This document shows, in pieces, positions 1-8,259 of a stretch of 26,787 bases of DNA (positions within the stretch are counted from its first letter, which is position 1; every line of letters begins with the position of its first letter). This stretch comes from Chitinophagaceae bacterium. Its GTDB lineage: Bacteria > Bacteroidota > Bacteroidia > Chitinophagales > Chitinophagaceae. Made by a program: the position numbers and the translations under genes. Location of the stretch: the NCBI GenBank assembly GCA_947468255.1, contig CANIMM010000010.1:1-26787 (forward strand). The letters are read 5' to 3'. The notes under the pieces are model-generated. The model was not told the DNA's origin. It did no database searches and saw nothing but the letters and a program-made list of their open reading frames with translations.

Positions 1-897
1 AAGGATGACTTACTTCCAGGGTATACCCATTTGCAGTTGGCAATGCCTTCTTCTTTTGGATTGTGGTTTGGAGCATATGCCGAAAGCTTGGTAGTCGATC
101 TGATAACATTGCAGGCGGCTTATGAAATAGCAAATAAAAATCCGCTGGGTTCTGCCGCAGGTTATGGCTCCTCATTTCCTATTAACAGAAAAATGACGAC
201 TGATTTGCTCGGATTTGATGATCTGAATTACAATGTGGTGTATGCGCAAATGGGAAGGGGTAAAACAGAACGTATTGTTTCATCCGCATTAGCTAATATA
301 GCAGCCACCATTTCGAGATTGAGCATGGACGCTTGTTTATACCTAAATCAAAATTTTTCTTTTATCAGTTTTCCAGAAGAATTAACCACTGGCAGCAGTA
401 TCATGCCGCACAAAAAAAATCCGGATGTTTTTGAACTCATCCGTTCGCATTGCAACCGGATTCAGGCATTGCCCAATGAAATTATGCTGATGACTACCAA
501 TCTTCCTTCTGGATATCACCGCGACTTACAACTGATCAAGGAACATATCATTCCTGCATTTCAAAATTTACAAGCTTGCATTGAAATGGCCGGCTTGATG
601 CTGAGCAATATGGTTGTTAAAAAAGAACTCTTAATTAATAAGCAGTACCAATATCTTTTTAGTGTGGAAGAAGTGAATAAGCTCGTTTTGCAAGGAGTTC
701 CTTTCAGAGATGCCTATAAACAGATTGGTAGGGATATTGAGAAAGGGGAGTTTTCCTATACGGCTTCACTTAGCCATACCCATGAGGGGTCTATCGGCAA
801 TTTGCAGCATGAGCAGGTAATTCATATGATGGATAAAGTGATGTCTAAATTTAATTTCGGTAAAGTTAAAGGCGCTTTGCAGCAATTATTACATTAA
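1..897 (+). CDS. argH: Argininosuccinate lyase, C-terminal part (5' end outside window)
   Basis: The reading frame is open from base 1, so the first roughly 160 residues of the protein lie outside the window. The enzyme splits argininosuccinate into arginine and fumarate, the last step of arginine synthesis, as a cytoplasmic homotetramer. The visible part opens with PGYTHLQ (conserved in ArgH) and contains the fumarase/aspartase-superfamily signature GSSIMPHKKNPD, whose flexible loop carries the catalytic serine. The downstream helical bundle and C-terminal domain look intact to the TAA stop. The TTG at 31 is not the start, because the conserved PGYTH motif lies before it. No clear terminator follows; the next gene, dxr, is 279 bases away. 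The family call is very secure; the gene cannot be judged for completeness at its 5' end. Confidence 0.96.
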   Translation, partial: KDDLLPGYTHLQLAMPSSFGLWFGAYAESLVVDLITLQAAYEIANKNPLGSAAGYGSSFPINRKMTTDLLGFDDLNYNVVYAQMGRGKTERIVSSALANIAATISRLSMDACLYLNQNFSFISFPEELTTGSSIMPHKKNPDVFELIRSHCNRIQALPNEIMLMTTNLPSGYHRDLQLIKEHIIPAFQNLQACIEMAGLMLSNMVVKKELLINKQYQYLFSVEEVNKLVLQGVPFRDAYKQIGRDIEKGEFSYTASLSHTHEGSIGNLQHEQVIHMMDKVMSKFNFGKVKGALQQLLH

Positions 898-1176
898 ATT
901 GCAGGTAGGGAAACCTTGTTGAAATAATACTGGTTTTTATTTTAGAGGTATTTTCTTGATTTTTGATTAAGCCATTGTAGACATTAGAATTTATCTATCG
1001 AGGGCGTATAGACTTTTTAATGGAATACTTCAGAAGAGGAGCTTGCTTTTTAATATGACATAATTAAAAGGTCGCAATGATTCGTAATAAAGCAATTTTT
1101 TGGGTTTGCTATTTTCTATTGTAACAGTAAAAAAAGGAGCGTTTCAAAGTATCGTTCGTATTAAAAAATTCATCCT

Positions 1177-2346
1177 ATGGTCAATGCCGATAAAAAAAAG
1201 AGAATCGCATTATTTGGTTCTACAGGTTCTATAGGTAAGCAGGCTATTGAAGTGATCCGTGCAAATCAAACACTATTTGAAGTGGAAATATTGACTGCCC
1301 AGTCAAACCATGAATTGTTAATTACGCAAGCACTCGAATTCAATCCCAATGCAGTTGTTATTGGCGATGATTCCAAGTATCTTCTCGTAAAGGATGCCTT
1401 ATCTGCTTCCGGAATCAAAGTTTTTGCGGGTGAAGCAGCGCTAGTAGAAGTGGCAGATTTTGATAGCTACGATATGATGTTGGCAGGCATTGTTGGTTTT
1501 GCTGGTTTAAAGCCTACCTTGAAGGGTGTTGAAAAAGGCAAGGCGATTGGACTTGCTAATAAGGAAACGCTGGTAGTGGCGGGAGATATCGTAATGAGCA
1601 AAGCAATAGAGCATCGTGCTCCAATTATTCCGGTGGATAGTGAACATTCTGCGATTTTTCAATGCTTGGTGGGGGAGGGTAGAAATAAAATAGAAAAAAT
1701 TATTTTAACGGCAAGTGGGGGCCCTTTTATTGGCAAAAAACCCAACTTTTTAGTGAATGTAAAAAGAGATCATGCACTCAATCATCCGAATTGGGAAATG
1801 GGAGCCAAGATATCCATTGATTCTTCTACACTAATGAACAAGGGCCTAGAAATGATTGAGGCAAAATGGTTATTTAATTTGAAGCCAGATCAAATACAGG
1901 TGGTGATTCACCAGCAAAGTATTATTCACAGTATGATACAATTTGAGGATGGAAGCATAAAGGCTCAAATGGGGCTACCGGATATGAAGCTACCAATTCA
2001 GTATGCGATGGCCTTTCCTCAGCGTATTAAAAATGATTTCCCCCGATTGGATTTTAAGAAATACCCTTCTCTCTCATTTGATGAGCCAGATGTTAAAACT
2101 TTCAGAAATTTAGCACTGGCAACCGATGCAATGTTTAAAGGAGGGAATATGCCTTGCATCATGAATGCAGCCAATGAAATAGCTGTGTGGGCCTTTCTGC
2201 ACAACCGTATTGGCTTTCTCGACATGACTGCCGTAGTAGAAAAAACGATGCAGCAAACTGCTTTTATTGAGAAACCTTCACTAGAAGAATATTTTGAAAG
2301 CGATGGTGAAGCACGTAATTTCGCTGCTTCTTTGATAAAAATGTGA
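1177..2346 (+). CDS. dxr: 1-deoxy-D-xylulose 5-phosphate reductoisomerase
   Basis: Converts DXP to 2-C-methyl-D-erythritol 4-phosphate with NADPH, the first committed step of the MEP isoprenoid pathway, in the cytoplasm. The 389 residues match the usual family length. The N-terminal NADPH fold has GSTGSIG at about residues 14-20. VDSEHSAIFQ (about 152-161) supplies the metal-binding Asp and Glu, ASGGPF (about 179-184) belongs to the substrate site, and NKGLEMIEAKWLF holds the third metal ligand. The ATG at 1177 directly precedes the first beta strand, as in relatives. It lies 98 bases upstream of rseP on the same strand, a pairing also seen in many other bacteria. I found no convincing TAnnTTTG promoter in the 279 bases upstream. 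Confidence 0.97.
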   Translation: MVNADKKKRIALFGSTGSIGKQAIEVIRANQTLFEVEILTAQSNHELLITQALEFNPNAVVIGDDSKYLLVKDALSASGIKVFAGEAALVEVADFDSYDMMLAGIVGFAGLKPTLKGVEKGKAIGLANKETLVVAGDIVMSKAIEHRAPIIPVDSEHSAIFQCLVGEGRNKIEKIILTASGGPFIGKKPNFLVNVKRDHALNHPNWEMGAKISIDSSTLMNKGLEMIEAKWLFNLKPDQIQVVIHQQSIIHSMIQFEDGSIKAQMGLPDMKLPIQYAMAFPQRIKNDFPRLDFKKYPSLSFDEPDVKTFRNLALATDAMFKGGNMPCIMNAANEIAVWAFLHNRIGFLDMTAVVEKTMQQTAFIEKPSLEEYFESDGEARNFAASLIKM

Positions 2347-2444
2347 GTTCTTTCGTGTTCCTAAAAAAGTGCAGCGGGACAGTCTTTTTATCATTCAAAT
2401 TATTATACAATTTAAATAATCCCTCTTAAAGGGAAAGCCTTATT

Positions 2445-3824
2445 ATGACAATATTATCAATCAACTGGGCAAATGTAGGCATACAGGTTTTTTACCTCAT
2501 TTTCTCTCTATCCATCCTAGTCATATTACATGAATTTGGACACTTTATAACTGCAAAATGGTTTGGATGCAGGGTAGAAAAATTTTATCTTTTTTTCAAT
2601 CCCTATTTTTCCTTGTTTAAAAAGAAAGTGGGTGATACTGAGTATGGTGTTGGTTGGCTTCCATTAGGTGGCTATGTTAAAATAGCTGGGATGATCGATG
2701 AAAGTATGGACAAAGAAGCGATGCAGTTACCTCCTCAGCCTTTTGAATTTAGAAGCAAACCGGCATGGCAGCGGTTGATCATAATGATGGGAGGGGTTAT
2801 TGTAAATGTATTGCTCGCTTTTTTTATTTATGCGATGGTATTGTTTATTTGGGGCGAACAAAAAGTGCCAGTTTCTTCTGTAAAGAATGGGATTTGGGTT
2901 CAGGATAGTGTGTTGTTTGATTTAAAAATTCAAAATGGAGATAAAATAATCGCTATTGATGGAACACCCATTCAATACTTCGAAGATATTCAGCCAAAAT
3001 TGTTATTGGCTAAAAATATTACAATTGACAGAAACGGAACGGAAAGTAATATTGACTTCCCTGTAAATTTTATTGAACGCTTGGTAGAAAGCAAGCGTAG
3101 AACAGGAATGTTACTAATGCAACGCATACCCACTTATATTGGAGAGTATGGTGCGAAAGATACTTCCAATGGAAAAAAGGCGGGTGTTCAGCTCTTAGAT
3201 AGAATCGTCTCCATCGATTCTGCTCCCGTAACTTTTTATGATGAAATGTCCTCACTATTAGCTGGTAAAAAAAACCAATCTGTAACGCTTCAAATTGATA
3301 GAAAAGGGACACCCATAAGTTTAGTGGCCAATGTTAATGTAGATGGAAAAATTGGTCTTCCTCCATTGTCGCTAGATCAGTATGACAGCCTTGGTGTATT
3401 TAAGTTGGATCGAAAAAAATATGGATTTTTTGCAGCAATTCCAGCGGGCATTTCTATGGCATTGGGAAAGCTGAAGTTTTATATCGATCAATTTAAATTG
3501 ATTCTAAATCCTGAAACAGGTGCTTACAAAGGATTAGGTGGATTCAAATCGATGGGATCGATTTTCCCTACTGAGTGGGGGCAATGGGAAGCATTTTGGA
3601 GAATAACGGGCTTTTTGTCAATCGTACTTGCATTTATGAACTTGTTGCCAATACCCGCGTTGGATGGGGGACATGTAGTATTTACGCTGGTAGAAATGAT
3701 TACTGGAAGAAAACCAAGCGATAAATTTTTAGAGTATGCGCAAATTGTAGGTATGGTCTTGCTACTTGCCTTAATGCTTTTTGCAAATGGAAATGACTGG
3801 TTTGGTTGGGGAAGAGGAAGATAG
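2445..3824 (+). CDS. rseP: RIP (site-2) zinc metalloprotease RseP
   Basis: An inner-membrane M50 protease that cuts membrane-embedded substrates such as anti-sigma factors after a first site-1 cut. The first membrane segment (about residues 12-35) carries the zinc motif HEFGH at 29-33. A periplasmic stretch at about 140-330 holds two PDZ-like regions, seen as a repeat of GDKIIAIDGTPI and LDRIVSIDSAPV. NLLPIPALDGGH at about 399-410 contains the LDG zinc-ligand motif, followed by the last membrane segment. The 459 residues are normal for Bacteroidota. The start is ATG in the context CCTTATTATG, without a Shine-Dalgarno. It follows dxr by 98 bases and may be co-transcribed; a hairpin terminator begins 15 bases after the stop. 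No anti-sigma factor is in the window, so its substrate is unknown. Confidence 0.96.
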   Translation: MTILSINWANVGIQVFYLIFSLSILVILHEFGHFITAKWFGCRVEKFYLFFNPYFSLFKKKVGDTEYGVGWLPLGGYVKIAGMIDESMDKEAMQLPPQPFEFRSKPAWQRLIIMMGGVIVNVLLAFFIYAMVLFIWGEQKVPVSSVKNGIWVQDSVLFDLKIQNGDKIIAIDGTPIQYFEDIQPKLLLAKNITIDRNGTESNIDFPVNFIERLVESKRRTGMLLMQRIPTYIGEYGAKDTSNGKKAGVQLLDRIVSIDSAPVTFYDEMSSLLAGKKNQSVTLQIDRKGTPISLVANVNVDGKIGLPPLSLDQYDSLGVFKLDRKKYGFFAAIPAGISMALGKLKFYIDQFKLILNPETGAYKGLGGFKSMGSIFPTEWGQWEAFWRITGFLSIVLAFMNLLPIPALDGGHVVFTLVEMITGRKPSDKFLEYAQIVGMVLLLALMLFANGNDWFGWGRGR

Positions 3825-3839
3825 AAAAAATAATAGTTT

Positions 3840-3900
3840 ATATAGGATGAATAAAAAAGAGAAGGATGTTTAGTCCTTCTCTTTTTTATTCATCCTATAT
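3840..3900 (+). terminator. Very long perfect hairpin terminator after rseP
   Basis: Bases 3840-3866 and 3874-3900 are exact reverse complements (27 bp) around the 7-base loop TGTTTAG. T residues run from 3900 to 3905. The core AGAGAAGGA/TCCTTCTCT flanked by A and T tracts is a usual two-way intrinsic terminator; the outer 12 pairs are extra. It closes the dxr-rseP unit. Confidence 0.9.
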
Positions 3901-4086
3901 TTTTTAAAAGCAGGTTGTATCAAAATCGAATATTAATATCGTTAATTAACTTCGCTAAAATTGGTTGTTGATGAAGAAATTGAAGTCTAGGGGAAATTTT
4001 CATTATTTTAACATTGCCTTTATAAGTATTGGTTACATATTATCGTTATTCATCTCAAAGTTAGGTAAGCCTGAAATTTATATAAC

Positions 4087-5553
4087 ATGCTCAGTTCAAA
4101 AGATTTCCTACTGATTCTGGCGCTCCTACTGTTTTCTTCGTTGACGGCTCAAAATTACCATGCCATCAATGGGTCCTCATATGCGGGTAGCCTTGCTCCA
4201 GCGACTAACCCTGCCTCAATTGTACATGTACCTTATGCATGGGATATTAGCCCCCTGGCTGTTCAATTAAAACATAGTACCAACGCAATTAAAATCAATA
4301 ATTTATCCTTGCTTTCCTCACCCAGTAATACGGAAATAGTGTCGCAAAACGGGCTTGCAAAAAGGTTTGTATTGGCCAACCAAGATATTCGCTTGCTGAA
4401 CGCTAGAATTAACCTCAATGCAAATGCAGCAATCGCATTTGGAGCCAATTTCAGAAATTACCTATCCGCAACAACGGGTAGGTCCAACTGGCAGGATAGT
4501 ATTAGTAGCCTGGCTGATTTTTTGAAAATCAATATCAATCATTCGCCTCTATCCGCTGAAATAAGTGCTGCAACTTGGGCTGAACTGTATGCGACCTATG
4601 CCCAAACATTTATTTCCGAGCCAAACAGATTGGTTAATGGAGGGATAACGTTAAAGCTTAATCGCGCATTGGCTGGCGGATATGCAAGAGCACAGGGATT
4701 GAGTTATACACCTATCGCAGGGGTTACCGCTCCAGCCTTTTTGCTTACCAGCGGTAGTTTAGAATATGGGTATTCGGCCAATATCGACACGTTCAATTCA
4801 AATATTGGTGCCGCAACTAAACGTTCAGTGCTGATGAATACTGCTTATTCAAGTTGGAGTGCGGATATTGGGGTTGAATATATTTGGCTGGCTGATGAGG
4901 ACAAGGATGAGTGGGGGCCATTTGCATACAATTCAAAGCTGGGTATTTCTTTGATGGATGTCGGATTCAATAAATATCGACAAGGATCCCGGGGCCGACT
5001 TGCAGTAGCTGGAAAGGCGGGTGTTACTGACGCTCTCATTGAAAGTAGCTTCTCATCGGTAGGTTCGCTTGGAGATTTTAATGATAGTCTTGCAATTATT
5101 TCAAATTCTGTTTCGGGGCTGTCGGGCAATTTTGTTGTTTATCAGCCTACCAGGTTACTAATCAATTTTGATCAGCATATTGTTCATAATTTTTTTATTA
5201 ATATCGAATTAGCGATTCCTATTTTATCATTGCTTACCAAAAAAGCATTTGTTTTAAAGGACATGAATTTATTAGCGATTACACCCAGGTGGGAGTTGAA
5301 AAATGTAGGCGTTTATTTACCCATTCTGTTCAATAATCGCAAGCAGTTATGGGTTGGGGCTGCACTGAAGCTGGGCCCAGTATTGTTGGGTACACACAAT
5401 TTGGGTAATCTATTTTCGAAAAATACGATGCATACGGGCGGCGGATATATTGCGATCACCATCCGGCCATGGGGAAAGAAAAACAAGCAAGCAACACTTC
5501 CCCAAGATAAAGTCCCGGCTAGGGTAACACGTAATTTGGAATGCCCGAAATAG
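4087..5553 (+). CDS. DUF5723-type exported outer-membrane protein
   Basis: A 488-residue exported protein. Residues 1-21 form a signal peptide (MLSSKDFLLILALLLFSSLTAQ region) cleaved near LTAQ. The mature start, with SSYAGSLAPATNPASI, resembles the opening of DUF5723 proteins, in which a conserved NPAS box precedes a series of amphipathic strands. The rest alternates polar and hydrophobic residues with many Gly/Asn turns, as expected of an outer-membrane beta barrel. No enzymatic motif is visible. It is followed after 55 bases by another exported protein on the same strand, so the two may be co-expressed. No T9SS C-terminal sorting domain is apparent. The molecular role of the family is not established; I call family membership with fair, not full, confidence. 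Confidence 0.72.
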   Translation: MLSSKDFLLILALLLFSSLTAQNYHAINGSSYAGSLAPATNPASIVHVPYAWDISPLAVQLKHSTNAIKINNLSLLSSPSNTEIVSQNGLAKRFVLANQDIRLLNARINLNANAAIAFGANFRNYLSATTGRSNWQDSISSLADFLKININHSPLSAEISAATWAELYATYAQTFISEPNRLVNGGITLKLNRALAGGYARAQGLSYTPIAGVTAPAFLLTSGSLEYGYSANIDTFNSNIGAATKRSVLMNTAYSSWSADIGVEYIWLADEDKDEWGPFAYNSKLGISLMDVGFNKYRQGSRGRLAVAGKAGVTDALIESSFSSVGSLGDFNDSLAIISNSVSGLSGNFVVYQPTRLLINFDQHIVHNFFINIELAIPILSLLTKKAFVLKDMNLLAITPRWELKNVGVYLPILFNNRKQLWVGAALKLGPVLLGTHNLGNLFSKNTMHTGGGYIAITIRPWGKKNKQATLPQDKVPARVTRNLECPK

Positions 5554-5608
5554 TAATTTCCGCTTGGATTATTTGTTCACAGCATTTGTTGACTCAAATT
5601 AGTACCCA

Positions 5609-6739
5609 ATGGCTTATTTTTATAGAATGAAAATGCACTATTGTATCGGCTTACTATTTCTTTTGCGCTCATTAAATTCGTTCTCCCAACTTGATATCAA
5701 TGGTAGGGTAGAGGATGAAGCAGATGGCAGACCATTGCCATCTGCCAGTGTGTATTTTAATAATACTACGATCGGAACCAATACGGATCAACAAGGGGCT
5801 TTTCATTTTACTGCTGTCAGATTATTGAATACAGCCTTGGTGATTTCATGCCCTGGGTATGAGTTGTTGGCCTATCAGCCAGTGGCCGAAATACTGGAGG
5901 GAAAAAGAGTTGTTTTTAAATTGCACGCCAAAGATCAAACGGTTCAAAATAGACTTGACTTTTCAGACCCGTTAAGAAAAAACTGGCTGAATGTTTTTTT
6001 TTCAAATTTCCTCGGCATTTCTGAAGAGGCAAGTAAATGCAGTATAACAAATGATTCTGCGATTTATTTTGTTCTAGGAGAAAACAAATCTAGTATCAAT
6101 GCTTTTGCAGATTCTCCCATCGTATTGATGAATTCAATGCTGGGGTATAAAATTAGTTTCAATCTGGAGGAGTTTTCCTATGATGTGGTAACAGGAGAAA
6201 ACCATTTATTGGGCTATAGCCGTTTTGAAGAATTGGGAGGATCAAAAAAAATGACTAGTCAACAAAGGAAAAATTGCTATTTCGGAAGCAGTTTGCATTT
6301 TTATCGGTCGTTGGTATCCAATCAATTGTATGAGCAAGGTTTTGGAACATTTATAAACCAATCAAAAAAGGGGAGTGACTATGCCAATTTGAAAAATAAG
6401 CATCGCGTAAATAGCGATCCTGCAAAACTCCACATCGAACCTATCTCGGCACAACAGATTTTATTCATTGATAGCACGAATAATTTTTCAATTAAGATGG
6501 ATCAACCCTTGCTGGTGCAATATGACAAGGACCCTTGGCCAAAAAATTATTTATCACAAAATGGCTGGACGGAGGGCTTTCTTTCAAAAGGGGTAGAGTC
6601 GAATATAAGCTTTCATAAATCGCCTATTGGTCTCAGTTATGCGGGGGTACTAAGTGATGCTACAACTATTGAATATGAAGGGTATTGGCAGTATGAAAAG
6701 CTTGCCAATAGACTACCCTATAATTATTGGCCAGATTAG
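5609..6739 (+). CDS. Exported carboxypeptidase-like regulatory-domain protein
   Basis: A 376-residue exported protein typical of Bacteroidota. After a signal peptide ending near NSFSQ comes a CarboxypepD_reg-like domain: residues about 29-90 contain INGRVEDEADGRPLPSASVY, then IGTNTDQQGAFHF. The C-terminal part has segments often found behind this domain in the phylum, such as LGYKISFNLEEFSYD, GYSRFEEL and YFGSSLHFYRSLVSNQLYEQGF. The beta-sandwich domain is not catalytic by itself and is common at the front of surface proteins; here no TonB barrel follows. The start could be ATG 5609, 5627 or 5633; the later ones give a more conventional signal peptide (MKMHYCIGLLFLL). It follows the DUF5723 gene by 55 bases. 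Its stop codon interlocks with that of the convergent thioesterase gene. Confidence 0.8.
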   Translation: MAYFYRMKMHYCIGLLFLLRSLNSFSQLDINGRVEDEADGRPLPSASVYFNNTTIGTNTDQQGAFHFTAVRLLNTALVISCPGYELLAYQPVAEILEGKRVVFKLHAKDQTVQNRLDFSDPLRKNWLNVFFSNFLGISEEASKCSITNDSAIYFVLGENKSSINAFADSPIVLMNSMLGYKISFNLEEFSYDVVTGENHLLGYSRFEELGGSKKMTSQQRKNCYFGSSLHFYRSLVSNQLYEQGFGTFINQSKKGSDYANLKNKHRVNSDPAKLHIEPISAQQILFIDSTNNFSIKMDQPLLVQYDKDPWPKNYLSQNGWTEGFLSKGVESNISFHKSPIGLSYAGVLSDATTIEYEGYWQYEKLANRLPYNYWPD

Positions 6740-7251
6740 ACAGTTGATTTAAAAATAGCCTTTAATTCTTCGGCATCCTCTGGTTTCATTTTCCCTCCTA
6801 ATACCAATCTCAATTGCCTTCTTCTTAATGCACCATCGTACAGTTCTTTCTCACCAGCAGTTTCTGCAATGAGCTGGTGAACCTGCAGGGGCTTACTTGC
6901 CGAATCAAGTGCGACAAAAGTAAAATAGGCCTCATTGCTTTTATATTTGTGTTGTTGAATGACATCTTCTCCCCAAACTTTAATATGAACTTCCATACTG
7001 GTCGTAAATGCCCTGGTAACCTTTGCTTCTATGTGTACCACATTACCCAATTTGATGGGGTTTTTGAAGGAAATATTATCCACGGATGCAGTTACTACCG
7101 GTGCACCACTATGTTTCATTGCGGCAAGAGCGGATGCAATATCCATCCAATACATCAATCGCCCACCCATTAGGTTACCGAAAGTATTGGTATCATTAGG
7201 TAATACAAGCTCTGTCATAATCACTACTGACTCGCTGGCCATCTTGTCCAT
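6736..7251 (-). CDS. Acyl-CoA thioesterase, hotdog fold
   Basis: Predicted to hydrolyse acyl-CoA to free fatty acid and CoA in the cytoplasm. The 171 residues form one hotdog domain of the YciA/ACOT type: PNDTNTFGNLMGGRLMYWMD at about residues 18-37 contains the Asn (N22) and Asp (D37) conserved at the active site, and VVTASVDNISFKNPIKLGN is the usual following strand and turn. The C-terminal tail (about 140-171) is charged and probably helical. The start may be M1 or M4 (7242). The chain-length preference cannot be read from the sequence. It is convergent with the CarboxypepD_reg gene, with no terminator between them. A TACCTTTA box lies 15 bases before the ATG. Confidence 0.9.
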   Translation of the reverse strand: MDKMASESVVIMTELVLPNDTNTFGNLMGGRLMYWMDIASALAAMKHSGAPVVTASVDNISFKNPIKLGNVVHIEAKVTRAFTTSMEVHIKVWGEDVIQQHKYKSNEAYFTFVALDSASKPLQVHQLIAETAGEKELYDGALRRRQLRLVLGGKMKPEDAEELKAIFKSTV

Positions 7252-7266
7252 ATATGGTAATTTTAG

Positions 7267-7274
7267 TAAAGGTA
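7267..7274 (-). promoter_or_regulatory. Candidate -7 box for the thioesterase gene
   Basis: On the minus strand this reads TACCTTTA, seven of eight positions of the Bacteroidota TAnnTTTG box, 15 bases before the ATG. No TTG -33 element is present at the expected distance, so the call rests on the box alone. Confidence 0.35.
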
Positions 7275-7486
7275 ATAGGAATGGCTGGTTAATTTATTTT
7301 TGACTTTAGATTTCAACAGTATTCCATTTTTGGAGAATCCAGCTCTCTTCAATGGGGTGATCTTTTTTTGTATTCAGTGTCAAACAATGTTTTTATTGGC
7401 TTCAAGATGCCATTGCTCGATTTATAAATTCTTTTCTTTAAACAAATTCATTTATCCATTTGTTTATAAAGTAAAACAGTTTTATT

Positions 7487-8203
7487 ATGGAATCATTAAA
7501 TGGAAAAAATGTATTGGTAGTGGGCGCTACTGGAGGGATAGGTTCAGCGCTTGCCAAATTGCTGTCTGGCAGCGGGGCGCAGTTATTTCTGGTAGGCCGA
7601 AATGCCGAAAAGTTGGCGCAGGTTGCCATCCTATGTGGTGTACCCATGGAAAGGACCTTTGCCATGGATATTTCCCAATCCCAAGCAGTAAACGAATTGA
7701 AGGTAAAGTATTTTGAGCAACTGAATTCTATTGATATTTTGGTAAATGCTGCGGGGATTGGTATCATAAAGTCGATGGATACACTTACAGAAGAGGAGTT
7801 TATGAGATCATTGAATTGTAATCTATATGCCCCATTTTTACTGGTTAAAGCATTTTTACCTGCAATGAAGGAATTGAAAAAGGGCCTAATTATTAATATT
7901 CCAGGAGTATTGGGAAAAGTGCCGATGGCTGGTGCGGCAGCCTATAGTGCCAGTAAATATGGCTTGGTTGGGATGATGCAGAGTATTCGCGAGGAAATTA
8001 AACGCACCGATATCCGCATTACGAATTTATTTTTGGGTGGAGTGGATTCTCCATTTTGGGATACCATCGACCTAAAAGTGCAGCGAGAAAAAATGGTTCA
8101 ATCCGAAGAAGCCGCCAAGGCGATATGGTTTTTATGCCAGCAGCCATCCAGTGGTGTTGTGAGTGAAATGGTGTTGCAGCCATTTAATCACCAGGCAATA
8201 TAA
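7487..8203 (+). CDS. Short-chain dehydrogenase/reductase with Gly at the catalytic Ser position
   Basis: A 238-residue classical SDR with a Rossmann fold. The nucleotide loop is GATGGIG at residues 13-19, an Arg after the second strand (LVGRN, R38) suggests NADP(H), and LVNAAG at 86-90 is the structural NAG motif. Of the catalytic tetrad, N112, Y153 and K157 (YSASK) are present, but the residue 13 before the Tyr, normally Ser, is Gly140 in the segment NIPGVLGKVP. LGGVDSPFWD near the C-terminus is the usual substrate-loop region. The substrate is unknown. The start is the ATG in GTTTTATTATG. Proline dehydrogenase follows 56 bases downstream but appears to have its own promoter, so a joint role is not implied. 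Confidence 0.92.
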   Translation: MESLNGKNVLVVGATGGIGSALAKLLSGSGAQLFLVGRNAEKLAQVAILCGVPMERTFAMDISQSQAVNELKVKYFEQLNSIDILVNAAGIGIIKSMDTLTEEEFMRSLNCNLYAPFLLVKAFLPAMKELKKGLIINIPGVLGKVPMAGAAAYSASKYGLVGMMQSIREEIKRTDIRITNLFLGGVDSPFWDTIDLKVQREKMVQSEEAAKAIWFLCQQPSSGVVSEMVLQPFNHQAI

Positions 8204-8214
8204 ATTAATGCTAA

Positions 8215-8242
8215 TTGCCAGTCATTGGATTGCTTACCTTTG
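8215..8242 (+). promoter_or_regulatory. Promoter of the proline dehydrogenase gene
   Basis: TTG at 8215-8217, a 17-base spacer, then TACCTTTG at 8235-8242, an exact TAnnTTTG box. It predicts transcription from about 8247-8250 and a leader of about 10-13 bases before the ATG at 8260. It also argues against a start at the upstream TTG 8215. Confidence 0.7.
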
Positions 8243-8259
8243 GGTATACACTATTTTTT

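Noticed and set aside
3956..3963. TAAAATTG as the promoter of the DUF5723 gene
   Set aside because: The box has one mismatch, no TTG at a proper distance, and lies over 120 bases from the start. A second option (TTG 4014 with TACATATT 4034-4041) is also too weak to list.
4845..5129. 94-codon open frame on the minus strand inside the DUF5723 gene
   Set aside because: It is a shadow of a well-supported gene; the translation has no domain, signal or credible start context.
6877..7303. Two plus-strand frames opposite the thioesterase gene
   Set aside because: Both are antisense to an intact hotdog thioesterase with conserved active-site residues, and have no features of their own.
7439..7466. 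Inverted repeat TAAACAAAT / ATTTGTTTA upstream of the SDR as an operator
   Set aside because: Nine AT-rich pairs with a 10-base gap are expected by chance in such DNA, and there is no regulator nearby.
7300..7716. 138-codon plus-strand open frame overlapping the start of the SDR gene
   Set aside because: It overlaps the conserved Rossmann region in another frame, is rich in Cys/Phe/Trp in a noncoding manner, and matches nothing. The SDR frame is clearly the real one.
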